Assembly (NCBI GenBank): GCA_947095585.1
Contig: OX352761.1
Coordinates: 129,052,277 to 129,116,276, forward strand
Direction of reading: 5' to 3'
DNA: 64,000 bases
DNA from: Nephrocerus scutellatus
Lineage: Eukaryota; Arthropoda; Insecta; Diptera; Pipunculidae
Part shown: in pieces, positions 41,601 to 48,700 of the stretch
Numbering within the stretch: position 1 is the stretch's first letter
How the letters are laid out: the number at the start of each line of letters is the position of its first letter
Notes under the pieces: model-generated
The model's database searches: none
What the model saw: only the letters and a program-made list of their open reading frames with translations
What the model was told of the DNA's origin: nothing
Made by a program: the position numbers and the translations under genes

Positions 41601-43300
41601 TTTTTTGGGTTAAATCATTTTTTTGACAAAACCCGTTTGAAGTGCGTAAAAATAGAACCAAAATCAAACTGAAAATTGTATGCGATTTTGACAAAAATCT
41701 AAGAGAAACTGAAAGAAAATATTTGAATTTATATTTTCTGATGTAGAAGACTTATATGCGCCCTTGTTTCTAAGACATCATAGTTAAAAATTTCATTAGA
41801 ATTTTTTAAAGATATTGTAAAAAGTTTAATTTGAGAGCAATTTGTAATTTTACTAAACAATAAAAGTTTATTTATTTTTTAAAGAAATTTGACATTAAAC
41901 TGCATTACTGCATTAAACGGTAAACATTAGCTAATTTTACAAAGTTATGTCATTTTGCGAGTTATTTAACTAACAGGGAATAACTCGATGTATTCCTTGC
42001 AGGATGTTATAGTTAAATGCGACAAAAAGAAGTTGCACTACATTTTCAATCAACTAAAAAAACAAATTAAGAAAAATAATTTTTTAAAAAGATCACTAAC
42101 TTGAAATTGTTTTGTATTTTTCAACTCTAAATTATTAACAGAGATCTGCTATTGCATGAGTTATGACAAACACATTTGCGCAGGAGATTTTTTTTAAATA
42201 GGCTTTAAATGGTTAAACCCCAAAAATTTAAATATCTCAAGAACTACCGAATTTCGGTAGAACTTTTGGTGGTTCAATTTGTTGTGTTTTTGTTAACCCC
42301 CCCCCCTACTATGATCTATAACGTCCAGCAAGTAATGCGTCGAGTTACAAGTACCCCGGTATTTAAAAATCGCATGAGAGTTATCAAAAAAAAATTAAAT
42401 TTTATTTTGAAAGTAAATATTTTTTCACATTTTGCAACAGTTTCTTTTGTACGTCATAAACCTTTATAGAGTTTTGCAGATTCGGTGATTTTAATGAAAA
42501 GAGAGTTGAAAAGCGCATGAGATTTATCCAAAAAAAATTAAATATCATTTTAAATGTAAATACTTTTGCACATTTGCAAAAGTATCTTTTGTATATTATT
42601 AATCTTAGCTTTGCATATTAGAGATTTTAATGAAAACATTAGCAAATCGCATGAGAGTTTTCCGAAATTAAAGACAAAAACAGTTTGAGAGTTTTTCAAA
42701 AAATGTCAAACAATTGAAAATGAGAGCATTTTGAAAATGCATACAGCTAGCAAAAAAAACTATTTTTCGCACATTAGCACTTTTTAAGGGTTTTCAAGCA
42801 ACAACGAAATAATTCGTTCAAAATTAAATGCAATTTCTTCAAATAAAGTAAAAATTATGTAAATAATTTCACTCTCTATATCATAAACCACGATTTTTAT
42901 AAAAATAATGTTTTAAGTAAATTAAATATAATTCAACTTTTTCACAGATTATCCTCGGATTTGTATAAAATTTGAGTGCTCCACAAACAGTATCGTGGCA
43001 CAGATGAAAGTTTGAAAGTATCTTTTGTTGTAAACTAATTATATTACTCTTAGCACAAATTTCATTTCAGTTAAGCACACGTTCATCTTTCAGTTATTAA
43101 TCCACAACATATGATGTTATCCTTTAATAATCCACTTTTTCCTATCGGATAATCCTTTAAGGAATGTGCGATGATATTGATGATGATGGCGATTAACGTA
43201 CGAAATTTCTGGAAACTTTTTATCTAATAATTTTCTATGTTAACAAATGATACATACCGGCTCCAAAAAGTGCAACAAAAACGATCAAACACTTCTTCAT
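17559..43300 (-). CDS. Gasp: Gasp (obstructor-C), secreted chitin-binding protein, long-tail isoform
   Basis: Join of 43258-43300, 18736-18945, 18487-18675, 18210-18420 and 17559-17694, read on the minus strand. The lengths sum to 789 nt, giving 262 residues plus TAA, and the phases agree at all four GT/AG junctions. Residues 1-18 are a signal peptide (MKKCLIVFVALFGAAIAQ). Three peritrophin-A/CBM14 domains follow, each with six cysteines: C23-C78, C93-C144 and C155-C218. The C-terminal tail is Lys/Ala-rich. Middle-domain stretches such as YGIFPDENKCDVFWNCWNG and HPEDCRKYYICLEG match Drosophila Gasp as I remember it. The family is secreted into cuticle and tracheal lumen, where it binds and organises chitin. 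The start is supported by the signal peptide and the context CAAAATG. Intron 1 is unusually long at 24,312 nt. The identification is firm; which isoform dominates cannot be seen. Confidence 0.97.
18210..18420 (-). CDS. Gasp: Gasp exon 4 (chitin-binding domain 3)
   Basis: This exon has 211 nt. The acceptor is CCTTGCAG|AAGTT and the donor is GGATG|GTAAGT. It encodes domain 3, with cysteines at residues 155, 176, 182, 192 and 209. The first two bases (TG) of the sixth cysteine codon lie at its end, so the domain is completed only after splicing to one of the two last exons, both of which start with C. Confidence 0.95.
18487..18675 (-). CDS. Gasp: Gasp exon 3 (chitin-binding domain 2)
   Basis: This exon has 189 nt. 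The acceptor is GCAACAG|AACC after a 60-nt intron, and the donor is CGAAG|GTGAGA. It encodes the linker and domain 2, with cysteines at residues 93, 106, 112, 122, 135 and 144, including CDVFWNCWNGEPSRYQC. It is separated from exon 4 by a 66-nt intron that has no stop codon in the reading frame. Confidence 0.95.
18736..18945 (-). CDS. Gasp: Gasp exon 2 (chitin-binding domain 1)
   Basis: This exon has 210 nt. On the minus strand a T-rich tract and CCCAG precede it, and the donor is TTGG|GTAGGT. It encodes the end of the signal peptide and the whole first CBM14 domain, with cysteines at residues 23, 36, 42, 52, 70 and 78. It includes the aromatic motif CDKYWKCDN that is typical of the chitin-binding face. 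Both ends are phase 1. Confidence 0.95.
20035..20149 (+). repeat. Repeat with CGCGTGTGACGC block, copy 1
   Basis: TAGAGAGCTTAAG, ATATTCCGCGTGTGACGCG and TGTCACGCGTCGTG. It shares TATTCCGCGTGTGACGC and the preceding AGAGAGCT block with the inverted copy at 48590-48700. It is joined directly to a family D fragment. Confidence 0.6.
20150..20230 (+). repeat. Dispersed repeat family D, fragment
   Basis: GACTTGTTTTAAAATAATTG followed by GTTAGCGCTCGGCTTGCGAT matches the distal part of the family at 5545-5850 in reverse. It lies directly after a CGCGTGTGACGC-rich block. Confidence 0.75.
20648..21135 (+). pseudogene. LINE family B, reverse transcriptase fragment
   Basis: The plus frame reads YSGLRQGDGLGCLLFNLALE, then ADYIDIVGRNPRAVQEVF (the YADD block as ADYID), and QNLGLHINESKTKYMVHV. 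After a deletion the C-terminal GPVERLFAGGQDRTPVVEPN follows, then an ATGATGATG tail. Stops interrupt at about 20846 and 21008. The middle C-terminal part is missing compared with 52346-52710. Confidence 0.85.
21506..21548. repeat. 14-bp hairpin in Gasp intron 1
   Basis: AAAGGGATTTCTAA (21506-21519) pairs with its reverse complement at 21535-21548. Three more pairs follow across a one-base bulge, leaving a loop of about 8 nt. No element boundary was seen. Confidence 0.7.
23462..23660 (+). repeat. Dispersed repeat family F, copy 1
   Basis: TATATAAATAAAAATGAAAG, TGTTCGATGGTAAGCGCATC and GATGGACGGATT form a common insect repeat head. They are shared in order with 35283-35520. It may be a Helitron-type terminus; this is from memory only. 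Confidence 0.6.
24440..25135 (-). pseudogene. LINE family A, decayed copy in Gasp intron 1
   Basis: It aligns over its length with the copy at 3040-3930: AGTTTCCTCGAGGCAAGTGCC, GATAAGTTCTATCGCACGGTTTT, and AATTTAACGTGCTTAACATACG on the plus strand. There is an internal deletion between the C-terminal part and the thumb region near 24800. Many stops are present and no open frame remains on the sense strand. Confidence 0.82.
25313..25392. repeat. Two 40-bp tandem units
   Basis: CTTCATCAGTGGAAAGACTC recurs at 25313 and 25353, each time followed by C(A/C)ATCAGCT. It is a short imperfect duplication in Gasp intron 1 with no other feature. Confidence 0.75.
29291..29585 (+). repeat. Dispersed repeat with CTAGCTG...CGCGGGG head
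   Basis: ACTAGCTGTTCGCGGGGGCG followed by CTTCGCTACCCG, then AAAAATCGGTTGTTAAATG and an AT-rich end ATATAGATT. Such tag sequences are widespread in insects. It ends where a family D copy begins. Confidence 0.55.
29605..29800 (+). repeat. Dispersed repeat family D, copy
   Basis: GGGCGAAGCTTATATTCAGA, GTCGTGTCGTATAATCTC and TTAGCGCTCGGCTTGCGA appear in family order. It follows directly on another element ending near 29580. Confidence 0.82.
30460..30645 (-). repeat. LINE family A, 3' end only
   Basis: TTAGCACAGC, then AAATTAAGGAGGGAAAAAGAGG and GATCATACAGTCGC, match the 3' ends at 62083 and 3045. Only about 185 bp of the extreme 3' end is present, a typical 5'-truncated insertion. Confidence 0.72.
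31452..31790. repeat. Tandem duplication, two 169-bp units
   Basis: Two adjacent copies offset by 169 bp (the GGCTGCTACG of each unit is at 31456 and 31625) differ at only about one position (CATATTTAG versus CATAATTAG), apart from edge bases. It lies inside Gasp intron 1. The near-identity means the duplication is recent. Confidence 0.93.
32785..33063 (+). mobile_element. tRNA-derived SINE with intact target duplication
   Basis: A 279-bp insertion in Gasp intron 1. Its tRNA-like head reads GCGCCATGGCTCAGTGG (box A) and GGTTCGAGTCC (box B). The body shares AATAACTTGTCACGG and TTAAATTGTAGGTCCC with other copies, and an ATT repeat forms the tail. The 13-bp target duplication ATTTTAGATATCT at 32772-32784 and 33064-33076 is perfect. 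It is transcribable by Pol III in principle. Mobilisation would depend on a LINE. Confidence 0.93.
33247..33282. repeat. Perfect 14-bp hairpin
   Basis: The arms AAATTATAGTTGGT (33247-33260) and its exact reverse complement (33269-33282) flank an 8-nt loop, TAGCAGGT. It lies in Gasp intron 1, 200 bp from a SINE insertion. Confidence 0.8.
35283..35520 (+). repeat. Dispersed repeat family F, copy 2
   Basis: GTAAATAAAAATTAAATGCT, TTGGTAAGCGCATCACATGA and GAACGGCTGGACCGATTTAG match 23462-23600, and ATTACGGAAAGAAACATTGG also aligns. The class is not established. Confidence 0.65.
37425..37859 (-). mobile_element. Dimeric tRNA-derived SINE with single target duplication
   Basis: Two SINE units lie head-to-tail on the minus strand. 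The upstream unit (about 37859-37695) has box A GTGGCTCAGTGG and box B GGTTCGAATCT and lacks the 3' half. The downstream unit (about 37695-37425) has box B GGTCCGAATCC and the full body. The outer flanks carry a perfect 13-bp duplication, TGACGATATTACA, at 37412-37424 and 37860-37872. A single duplication around both units suggests insertion as a dimer. Confidence 0.9.
37875..38202 (-). pseudogene. LINE family C, 3' end with C-terminal zinc knuckle
   Basis: On the minus strand CFDMDEEEEGTVIHLLCTCP gives a C..H..C..C cysteine-histidine knuckle, typical of the C-terminus of I-clade LINE ORF2. ALSQSRKLHMGAFLYNNTDD follows. The 3' UTR matches the copy at 11870-12000. It is 5' truncated and lies against a SINE dimer on one side and a family D fragment on the other. 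Confidence 0.83.
38203..38262 (-). repeat. Dispersed repeat family D, short fragment
   Basis: AAAATAAGTCCCATCAAATT followed by TTGACTGGTAGAAGCCGA and TATACGACACGACAAA matches 5702-5752. It abuts the LINE family C end. Confidence 0.72.
39814..40159 (+). repeat. Dispersed repeat family D copy between 61-bp direct repeats
   Basis: The family D copy (about 39885-40085: AAGCTTATATTCAGAGGACA, TGTTTGCCGTGTCGTATATC, GTTAGCGCTCGGCTTGCGAT) is flanked by two copies of a block containing TTTGTATAAGGTACTTGATA. These are 39814-39874 and 40099-40159, and they differ at about four positions. The flanking repeats are too long for an ordinary target duplication. Confidence 0.85.
42371..42665. repeat. Diverged tandem repeat, unit about 135-143 bp
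   Basis: The motif CGCATGAGA recurs at 42371, 42514 and 42648. It is followed each time by a poly-A run, then an AT-rich block with TTTTGCACATTTGCA-like and GATTTTAATGAAAA blocks. About two full units and the start of a third are present, and they are diverged. It lies 0.6-0.9 kb downstream of Gasp exon 1, inside intron 1. Confidence 0.7.
43258..43300 (-). CDS. Gasp: Gasp exon 1, coding part (signal peptide)
   Basis: The ATG is at 43300-43298 in the context CAAAATGAAG, a good fly start context. The exon encodes 14 codons plus one base, MKKCLIVFVALFGA, which is a basic start followed by a hydrophobic core. It ends at donor GCCG|GTATGT. The split codon G|CT (Ala15) is completed by exon 2 at 18945. 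The exon contains little beyond the secretion signal, so the mature protein lies wholly in the 3' cluster. The leader from the putative start site to this ATG has no upstream ATG. Confidence 0.95.
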
Positions 43301-43450
43301 TTTGTGTAGGAATTAAATTTGACAAAAATGACAAAAAAAAATATGCAACAATTACAAATTGCGCGTTAATATCAAATGAATGGCGAACGGGTAAAAAGAT
43401 GTTGGGCGATTTTCACTCCTTCGACAAGAAACCTCTTAGACCGACTGTGT
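43301..43450 (-). promoter_or_regulatory. Gasp initiator and 5' leader
   Basis: The minus-strand sequence ACACAGTCGGTC (43450-43439) fits a fly initiator, with the likely first transcribed A at 43446 or 43448. The leader of about 146 nt down to the ATG contains no other ATG. It appears unspliced, so the promoter sits directly on exon 1. Confidence 0.6.
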
Positions 43451-43473
43451 GTGGTTGGAGACCTTACATTCGC

Positions 43474-43481
43474 TTTTTATA
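43474..43481 (-). promoter_or_regulatory. Gasp TATA box
   Basis: The minus strand reads GGTATAAAAAGCG, a near-perfect TATA box. It lies about 175 nt upstream of the Gasp ATG. It is 33-35 nt upstream of the initiator-like ACACAGTCGG, which is slightly more than the usual 30-31. Confidence 0.72.
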
Positions 43482-43633
43482 CCTCAGCCGCATGAGGTGT
43501 AAACTATGTTGAATTGTGAGTTGCGGCTTAAAGTCAGACGTTGTTTGGCCGAAGTGGGGGCTCATTGGTTGCTGCTGGGGCTGGCGTCGTGGTGTAGTAC
43601 GGTGCGGCTATCTTGAGCAGCGCTGCTGGAGCA

Positions 43634-43654
43634 CACGTACGCGGTACACGCGTG
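43634..43654 (-). promoter_or_regulatory. Possible bHLH/bHLH-PAS sites upstream of Gasp
   Basis: CACGTA at 43634-43639 reads TACGTG on the gene strand, the element bound by Trachealess/Tango-type dimers. A palindromic CACGCGTG lies at 43647-43654. Both are about 190-210 nt upstream of the inferred start, in a locally GC-rich patch. Gasp is a tracheal gene in Drosophila, so the first site is plausible, but a 6-mer can occur by chance. Confidence 0.35.
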
Positions 43655-44639
43655 CCAGCGATCAGTGAACATGAACATGAAGGAAAAGTCGATGATCACG
43701 ATGGCGGGAATGATCGGCAGAAGCAGGCCCCATACCAAAGTATATACCTACTTACTGGTTTGTTTCTTATACTAGCCGTAAAAAAAATTCACTTCGCTGA
43801 GTCGGAGTCGGTCGATCGACGACTACTACGGCTTTTCTTTGCCAGTTCAAGTTTTACAGAGACAAGTTACCCATGCCAATGGTGTGTAACAAAAATAAAA
43901 ATAAATAGTTGTCTGTTAAAACAGAGCAAATAACAGCGAATGGAAAAAACAGTTAATATATATACTCGTACTGTTACTGTGAGTTACAGTATTTCAGTTT
44001 CCAGGCCGGGGCTTTTTTTGTGTGTTAGTGTTGCACCGAACGCCAACACCGACGCAACGACGCGACGTGACGGCGCGTTGCTGCTCCCAAGTTTATTTGA
44101 CGCGAACATACACATGCACAGAAATGCATTTGCTGAAAATTTGTCAATCTATTGGTCGAAATTTTGAATTTGATAAACAATTTGCTTTTAAAACTGCGCT
44201 CAGCTGAGATGAGGTTCAATAATAATCATATTATTATTGTATGTCATTATGATTGTTAGTATTTTTGTCGCATACCAGTTTTGTGAATTTTTTGTCAATT
44301 AAATAGCTCGCCAAACCTTAAGAAGCAACTAATTCGTTTTTGAATTTTAAAATGTTGCTTAACCGAGCCCAGATACCTCTAATACACATTTAAATCGCGA
44401 GCTTAAACAAGCAAATCAGTAGCTGTTACTTCGCTGCATTTAAATATGAAAATGCGTCAGGTTCGCCTTGTAGATACATCCTTCATAAAATTAAATTATT
44501 TATTATATATACTTCATGGTTAAGTGAAATACCCGCCTAAAACACTCGGAGTTCCTCAGTTCAGTTTTTGCATTTTGACAAGATTTTTACTTGATCGACT
44601 ATAGTCATTCATAAATTCACATATTTTTTACATAATTGA
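43655..44639. other. Upstream flank of Gasp
   Basis: No gene was recognised. Local GC-rich patches (for example ACGACGCGACGTGACGGCGC at 44056) contrast with the AT-rich background. Distal regulatory sequence for Gasp would be expected here, but I cannot identify it. Confidence 0.4.
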
Positions 44640-45530
44640 GCTTATAAACGGATCGCTGAAATCAACACCCACTCTAGAGGTTTTTCGAATAAATACATTT
44701 GGCCAACATAAAGCGGCAAATACGACTAGGCTACAACTCTTATCTGGTAATCAGTGGAAAAATCTCCAAAAGAGACACTCCACTATAATTAAATCGCTAA
44801 AGCAAGAACTGACAAATCTCCACTTCATGACACCACTGTTATGCTTCGATAAGGATTTTCGGATAACAATACCCTCCAGAGATGACTGGAAGAGTGAATC
44901 CGGAACCGATATAGAAACAGCACAGTTGACGCACGGATGACTCTAAGCTAGACGGTAGAGTAGGAGCAGGAGTTCTCTGTGACAGGCTGAAATTAAGCAT
45001 CTCCGTCCGACTCCTGATCACTGCAGTTTTATCAGGTTGAGGTGATAGCGATTGAGCAGATTATGAACCGGTTGAAGCATAGTGTACTATGTTTTAGGAA
45101 GATTATCATATATGTGGTAAGTCAGGCGGCCACAAAATTGTTAGAAACGGTCTTACTAACATCAAAGGTGGCGTTGATCTGTCACTTCTTTCTTAACGAG
45201 ATGGGTGAGCAGTTCAGCATAATGATAAGTTGGGTCCCGGGCCACTCGAATGTTGAAGAGAACTCCAAGGCGGACGAATTATCTAGGTGTGGTACAACTC
45301 TCTAACTGCTTCCGGAAAGGGCAAAGGTGGGGAGGCATATTCTGACTCTGGAACTTGTGCTTCCGAAAGAGACAGAAGCTGTAAAAGATGTAAGGTAGGA
45401 AAACACCGGATTTATAATATTTCAAGGCAGGTCTGGACTGCAAAGCTGGACTTGAAGCGCTCAACTACGCTATCTCCCTACAAAGACGTGACCTAAAAAC
45501 GGTTGTGGGAATACTGACAGAATATTTATT
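44640..45530 (+). pseudogene. I-like LINE fragment with RNase H domain (family C-like)
   Basis: The reading shows NQWKNLQKRHSTIIKSLKQE and FDKDFRITIPSRDDWK. The RNase H domain follows: SKLDGRVGAGVLCDRL, and WVPGHSNVEENSKADELSRC, the C-terminal helix with the catalytic D. Downstream is ILTLELVLPKETEAV in another frame. Stops and frame changes interrupt it at about 44940 and 45040. The RNase H places it in the I group. Its downstream end coincides with the start of an opposing family A LINE at 45530. Confidence 0.85.
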
Positions 45531-46960
45531 TTAAACACCGCTTGTGGAAAAAGCGATAAAACAGTGACAATCGGGAAACATTCCTACGATGTTCAAGCCA
45601 ATCACCAACCACATCACCTATAAGTTTTATCACGCGGTTTTCAATTCTGTCTAGTAGACTGGGGCACCTGCCCAGACAATACAGTTGTATTCAAACTTAG
45701 AGCGAATTTATGACTTGTAAATAGTAGCCGGATCTGAAGAAGTGAAGAACATCTTGCACTGTTTTAGGAAACCTAAACATTTCGCAGCATTCTTGGCGAT
45801 GGCAAATATGTGGTCGTTTCAACGAAGCTTGTTGTTGACGTTATTACCGAGAATTAAGAGTGTTTCAGTTTCTTCGGTGCAAGATTCATTGATGGATAAA
45901 AGTTGTGGGTTTAAATTACCCTTGGATGGCAGAAGACATCATTGAGTTTTAGAAGCGTTAAATTCAACTCTCCTCGTATTATGTAGTCCCCTCCTTTTTA
46001 TACTGTAATGATCAAAATTTAACGTGCTTAACATTCGTTGTTGTTTAAGTTCCACTTGCAACGAAGAGGGGCGTGCAGAAAGCCTGCAATCATATGAAAA
46101 CCTACGAGTGCTGTCGTCAGCGAAAGAATGGATTGGATTAGAAGTGGCGTATATGATTTCATTAATAGAAATCAGAAAGAGTTTTAGAGACTAAACAGAG
46201 CCTTGTAGAACACCGGCGTTTATGCGGTGAACATTGGATTTGAAACCGTCCAATACGACCTGAATTGAACGGTCAGAAAGGTAGTTACTAGACAAATCAT
46301 GAAGGGCTTTATAAATTCCATAGGCATTCATTTTCGACAAAAGAGCTTGCTGCCAGACTCCGTCAAATGCCTTGGACATATCGAGTGTAACAACTTTGTT
46401 TTCACCAAATTTGTGAATAGATTGGCTCCACTGTTCAGTGAGATAAGTCATCAGGTCACCTGTAGAACGTTGCCTACGAAAACTGTACCTACTGCTGGTC
46501 GCTAAGAATTTCACGTAATTCAAGGTATTGCATAAGCTTACGATTGATCAGCGTTTTCGTGACCTTAGAAAGTATGGTTGTTAGCGCAATTGGTCGGTAC
46601 GAGAAAGAGATGACGATTCGCCCTTTTTAGGAACAGGCGATATAAAGGCTGTTTTCCGATTCCTTGGAACGACTCAAAAAGAACAAGAGAAATGGAAAGC
46701 CTGCGCAGTGGCAGTGCCACCATTGAAGAACACCTATTCAAAACTATAGCGGTAATACCATCAGGCCCTGCAGATTTTTAAATATTGCGATCATTTAATA
46801 CTCAAGCTACCTGACGAGAACAAAGTTTAATCTGTCCCATTGAGTATTCGACCCTTGCAAGTACAGGCTGCGACAATGCGCTATCTGGTAGCTTGGAGCT
46901 AGCTGCGAAATCTGTGGCCTTGTCTATAGAGCTGACAGTTGAAATGTCATTGTGAATGAG
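45530..46960 (-). pseudogene. LINE family A, most complete reverse transcriptase
   Basis: On the minus strand it reads SYRPIALTTILSKV, YSFRRQRSTGDLMTYLTEQW, VVTLDMSKAFDGVWQQ, YLSDRSIQVVLDGFK, GVLQGSV, then (after frameshifts) the FADDSTL region and the C-terminal part. The order and spacing are those of a LINE palm domain. Family-A copies lack RNase H. The copy begins where the plus-strand family C element ends, at about 45530, so its own 3' end is missing. It is inactive. Confidence 0.88.
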
Positions 46961-48451
46961 CGTTAGAATTGGAGACGAGGCAGTATTTTTTTGTTTACAT
47001 TATTTTTTCGTCTTTTCTGGCTCAGGAGATACGGTAATGGGTAAATCTGCAAAAATCCCGAGTTCGGAAATGTTTATGATTACTGTACTTCCTATTACTA
47101 TATAAAAGAAAGTAAAAGTATTTATTTTAATTTAAATCGAAATTGCGAATTACAATAATTAACTTTATGAAGGATGTGTTAACTAAAATTTCTTTTTTCT
47201 AACTGTTAATGAATTCATCAAAGTGGTACAATAATTTCGAAGGACATTCATCTATAGCAGTGTGGGTGTAGCGTGTGGAAACTGCGTTAATAGCTGCAAA
47301 TGCTGGTGAACTGATAGTTGGTTGCGCATGCGCAATGAATGCAGCTATCCGATCACGATGGTGATGACTGTAACGTCGATTGGCGTGCCACTGTGGAGTA
47401 CCCCAGGCCCATCAGTGGGTGCAACTGTGAAAGAAGAGGTGTGCTTTGTTGTTTTGGTTGGCAAGACATGCTTTAGGTTTTCTTTTAAAAAACATTTTCA
47501 GTTTAACGCAACTTATTCGGATACCGTCTTTGCGCATTGCAATTATGTGCGAGTGGGTTGCTTCAGCGATTCGTGTGCCCCGCTTTTATCGATGCTTACT
47601 TCAGTTCAGTTTATAGTTCATCTGCTTTTAATTGTACACTGTTGAACGATGTTCAGAGCAATGGGATGGTAAGCGGTGTTGATTTTCTGAGCATGTGTTA
47701 GCATTGTGCAATGTTGTCACGGTATGAGGATAGATGAACTGATGTTAAAGAAATTTATTTTCAAAATTTTCTATCTCATGAAAATCCATTTAAAGCAAAG
47801 AAAATGGTTTGAGGGTTATTAGTCTTTAGACTGGGCTTGAACATCAGTGGGAGTTCTGCAATGCATGTTGAGTCTTTGACGATTTTTTTTGCATATAGTG
47901 GTACTAGCTGGCAGCACTACTTTTGTGTTTTGCGATTAAAAAATGTCAATATTGTCAGTTGGTTGGTGACATTAATATTGTGTGCATACTTGTACTTTTG
48001 TAAATATTTTTGTAGTTTTGTATATATATTCCCATATGCAATGCTGGTTTTAAAATGAAAATTAAATTCAATAATAATGCCATGCATTTTTTTTCCTCAA
48101 ATTCTTAATGAACCACTCAGCTACTGCTGGTAAACGGTAAGAAGTACACCCAACTACCTTATGTAATCTGAACAACTTTCAAAAAGTCGCACTAGAACAA
48201 GTCTCCCGACATAATATAATTCTAATAATTGGTGAGTTAATTGCTAATGTGTAAGCTTTAAAGTAACAATCAATCACTGGTTACTTAATTCCAGAAGTCG
48301 GCTTGATTGTTATTCGATAGACTTTTTAAATTTTTTTGTTTACTTAATATAAGTGATAGTTGTAATGTTTTAAGTTTCTAAGCTCGCGTTACAATGCCAC
48401 TAAACTAATGATATGAAATGCGAATGTACACGAATTTCTTTGTTGGTTTTG
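46961..48451. other. Intergenic, nothing recognised
   Basis: Open frames at 47322-47645 and 47837-48058 have no domain, and their composition matches surrounding sequence. I see no element boundaries. Confidence 0.35.
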
Positions 48452-48554
48452 TAGTTTGTATAAAACATAATTTAAAAAATCCAATGTTGATATAAAATTA
48501 AGGAAATAACGTTTAATAAGATTGGATTTTTTAAATTATGTTTTATACAAACTA
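48452..48554. repeat. Perfect 34-bp inverted repeat (foldback)
   Basis: The arms at 48452-48485 and 48521-48554 are exact reverse complements over 34 bp, separated by a 35-nt spacer. The arms begin TAGTTTGTATAAAAC and are AT-rich. It could be a tiny foldback element, a palindromic remnant of a MITE, or the stem of a hairpin RNA. I see no target duplication. Confidence 0.95.
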
Positions 48555-48589
48555 GAAAAAGGACTGATGTTATCACCAGTTTGCTGCGA

Positions 48590-48700
48590 CCCATCAAACT
48601 CGCCACACGCGAAACGCGATAAGCGTCACACGCGGAATATAGAAAATGCCATTTTAGACTTAGACACTTACAGCTCTCTGGGCCCTGTGGAAGGTGGTTA
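48590..48700 (-). repeat. Repeat with CGCGTGTGACGC block, copy 2
   Basis: On the minus strand: CAGAGAGCTGTAAGTG, TATATTCCGCGTGTGACGC and TTATCGCGTTTCGCGTG, related to 20035-20149. It begins 36 bp beyond the perfect foldback at 48452-48554. Confidence 0.6.

Larger units (their letters stand above)
18946..43257 (-). other. Gasp intron 1 (24.3 kb)
   Basis: The donor is CG|GTATGT and the acceptor is TTCTCCCAG|CTATT, both on the minus strand. Besides the repeats listed separately (LINE, SINE, tandem and dispersed repeats) I see no nested gene. The open frames inside are short, lack domains, and many fall in repeats. Clean stretches without a recognised element include roughly 18.95-20.0, 21.2-23.4, 25.5-29.2, 33.3-35.2, 35.6-37.4 and 40.2-42.3 kb. 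They hold AT-rich single-copy-looking sequence where tracheal or epidermal enhancers could lie. Confidence 0.9.

Noticed and set aside
43237..43512. 91-codon plus-strand frame
   Set aside because: Antisense to Gasp exon 1, leader and TATA box.
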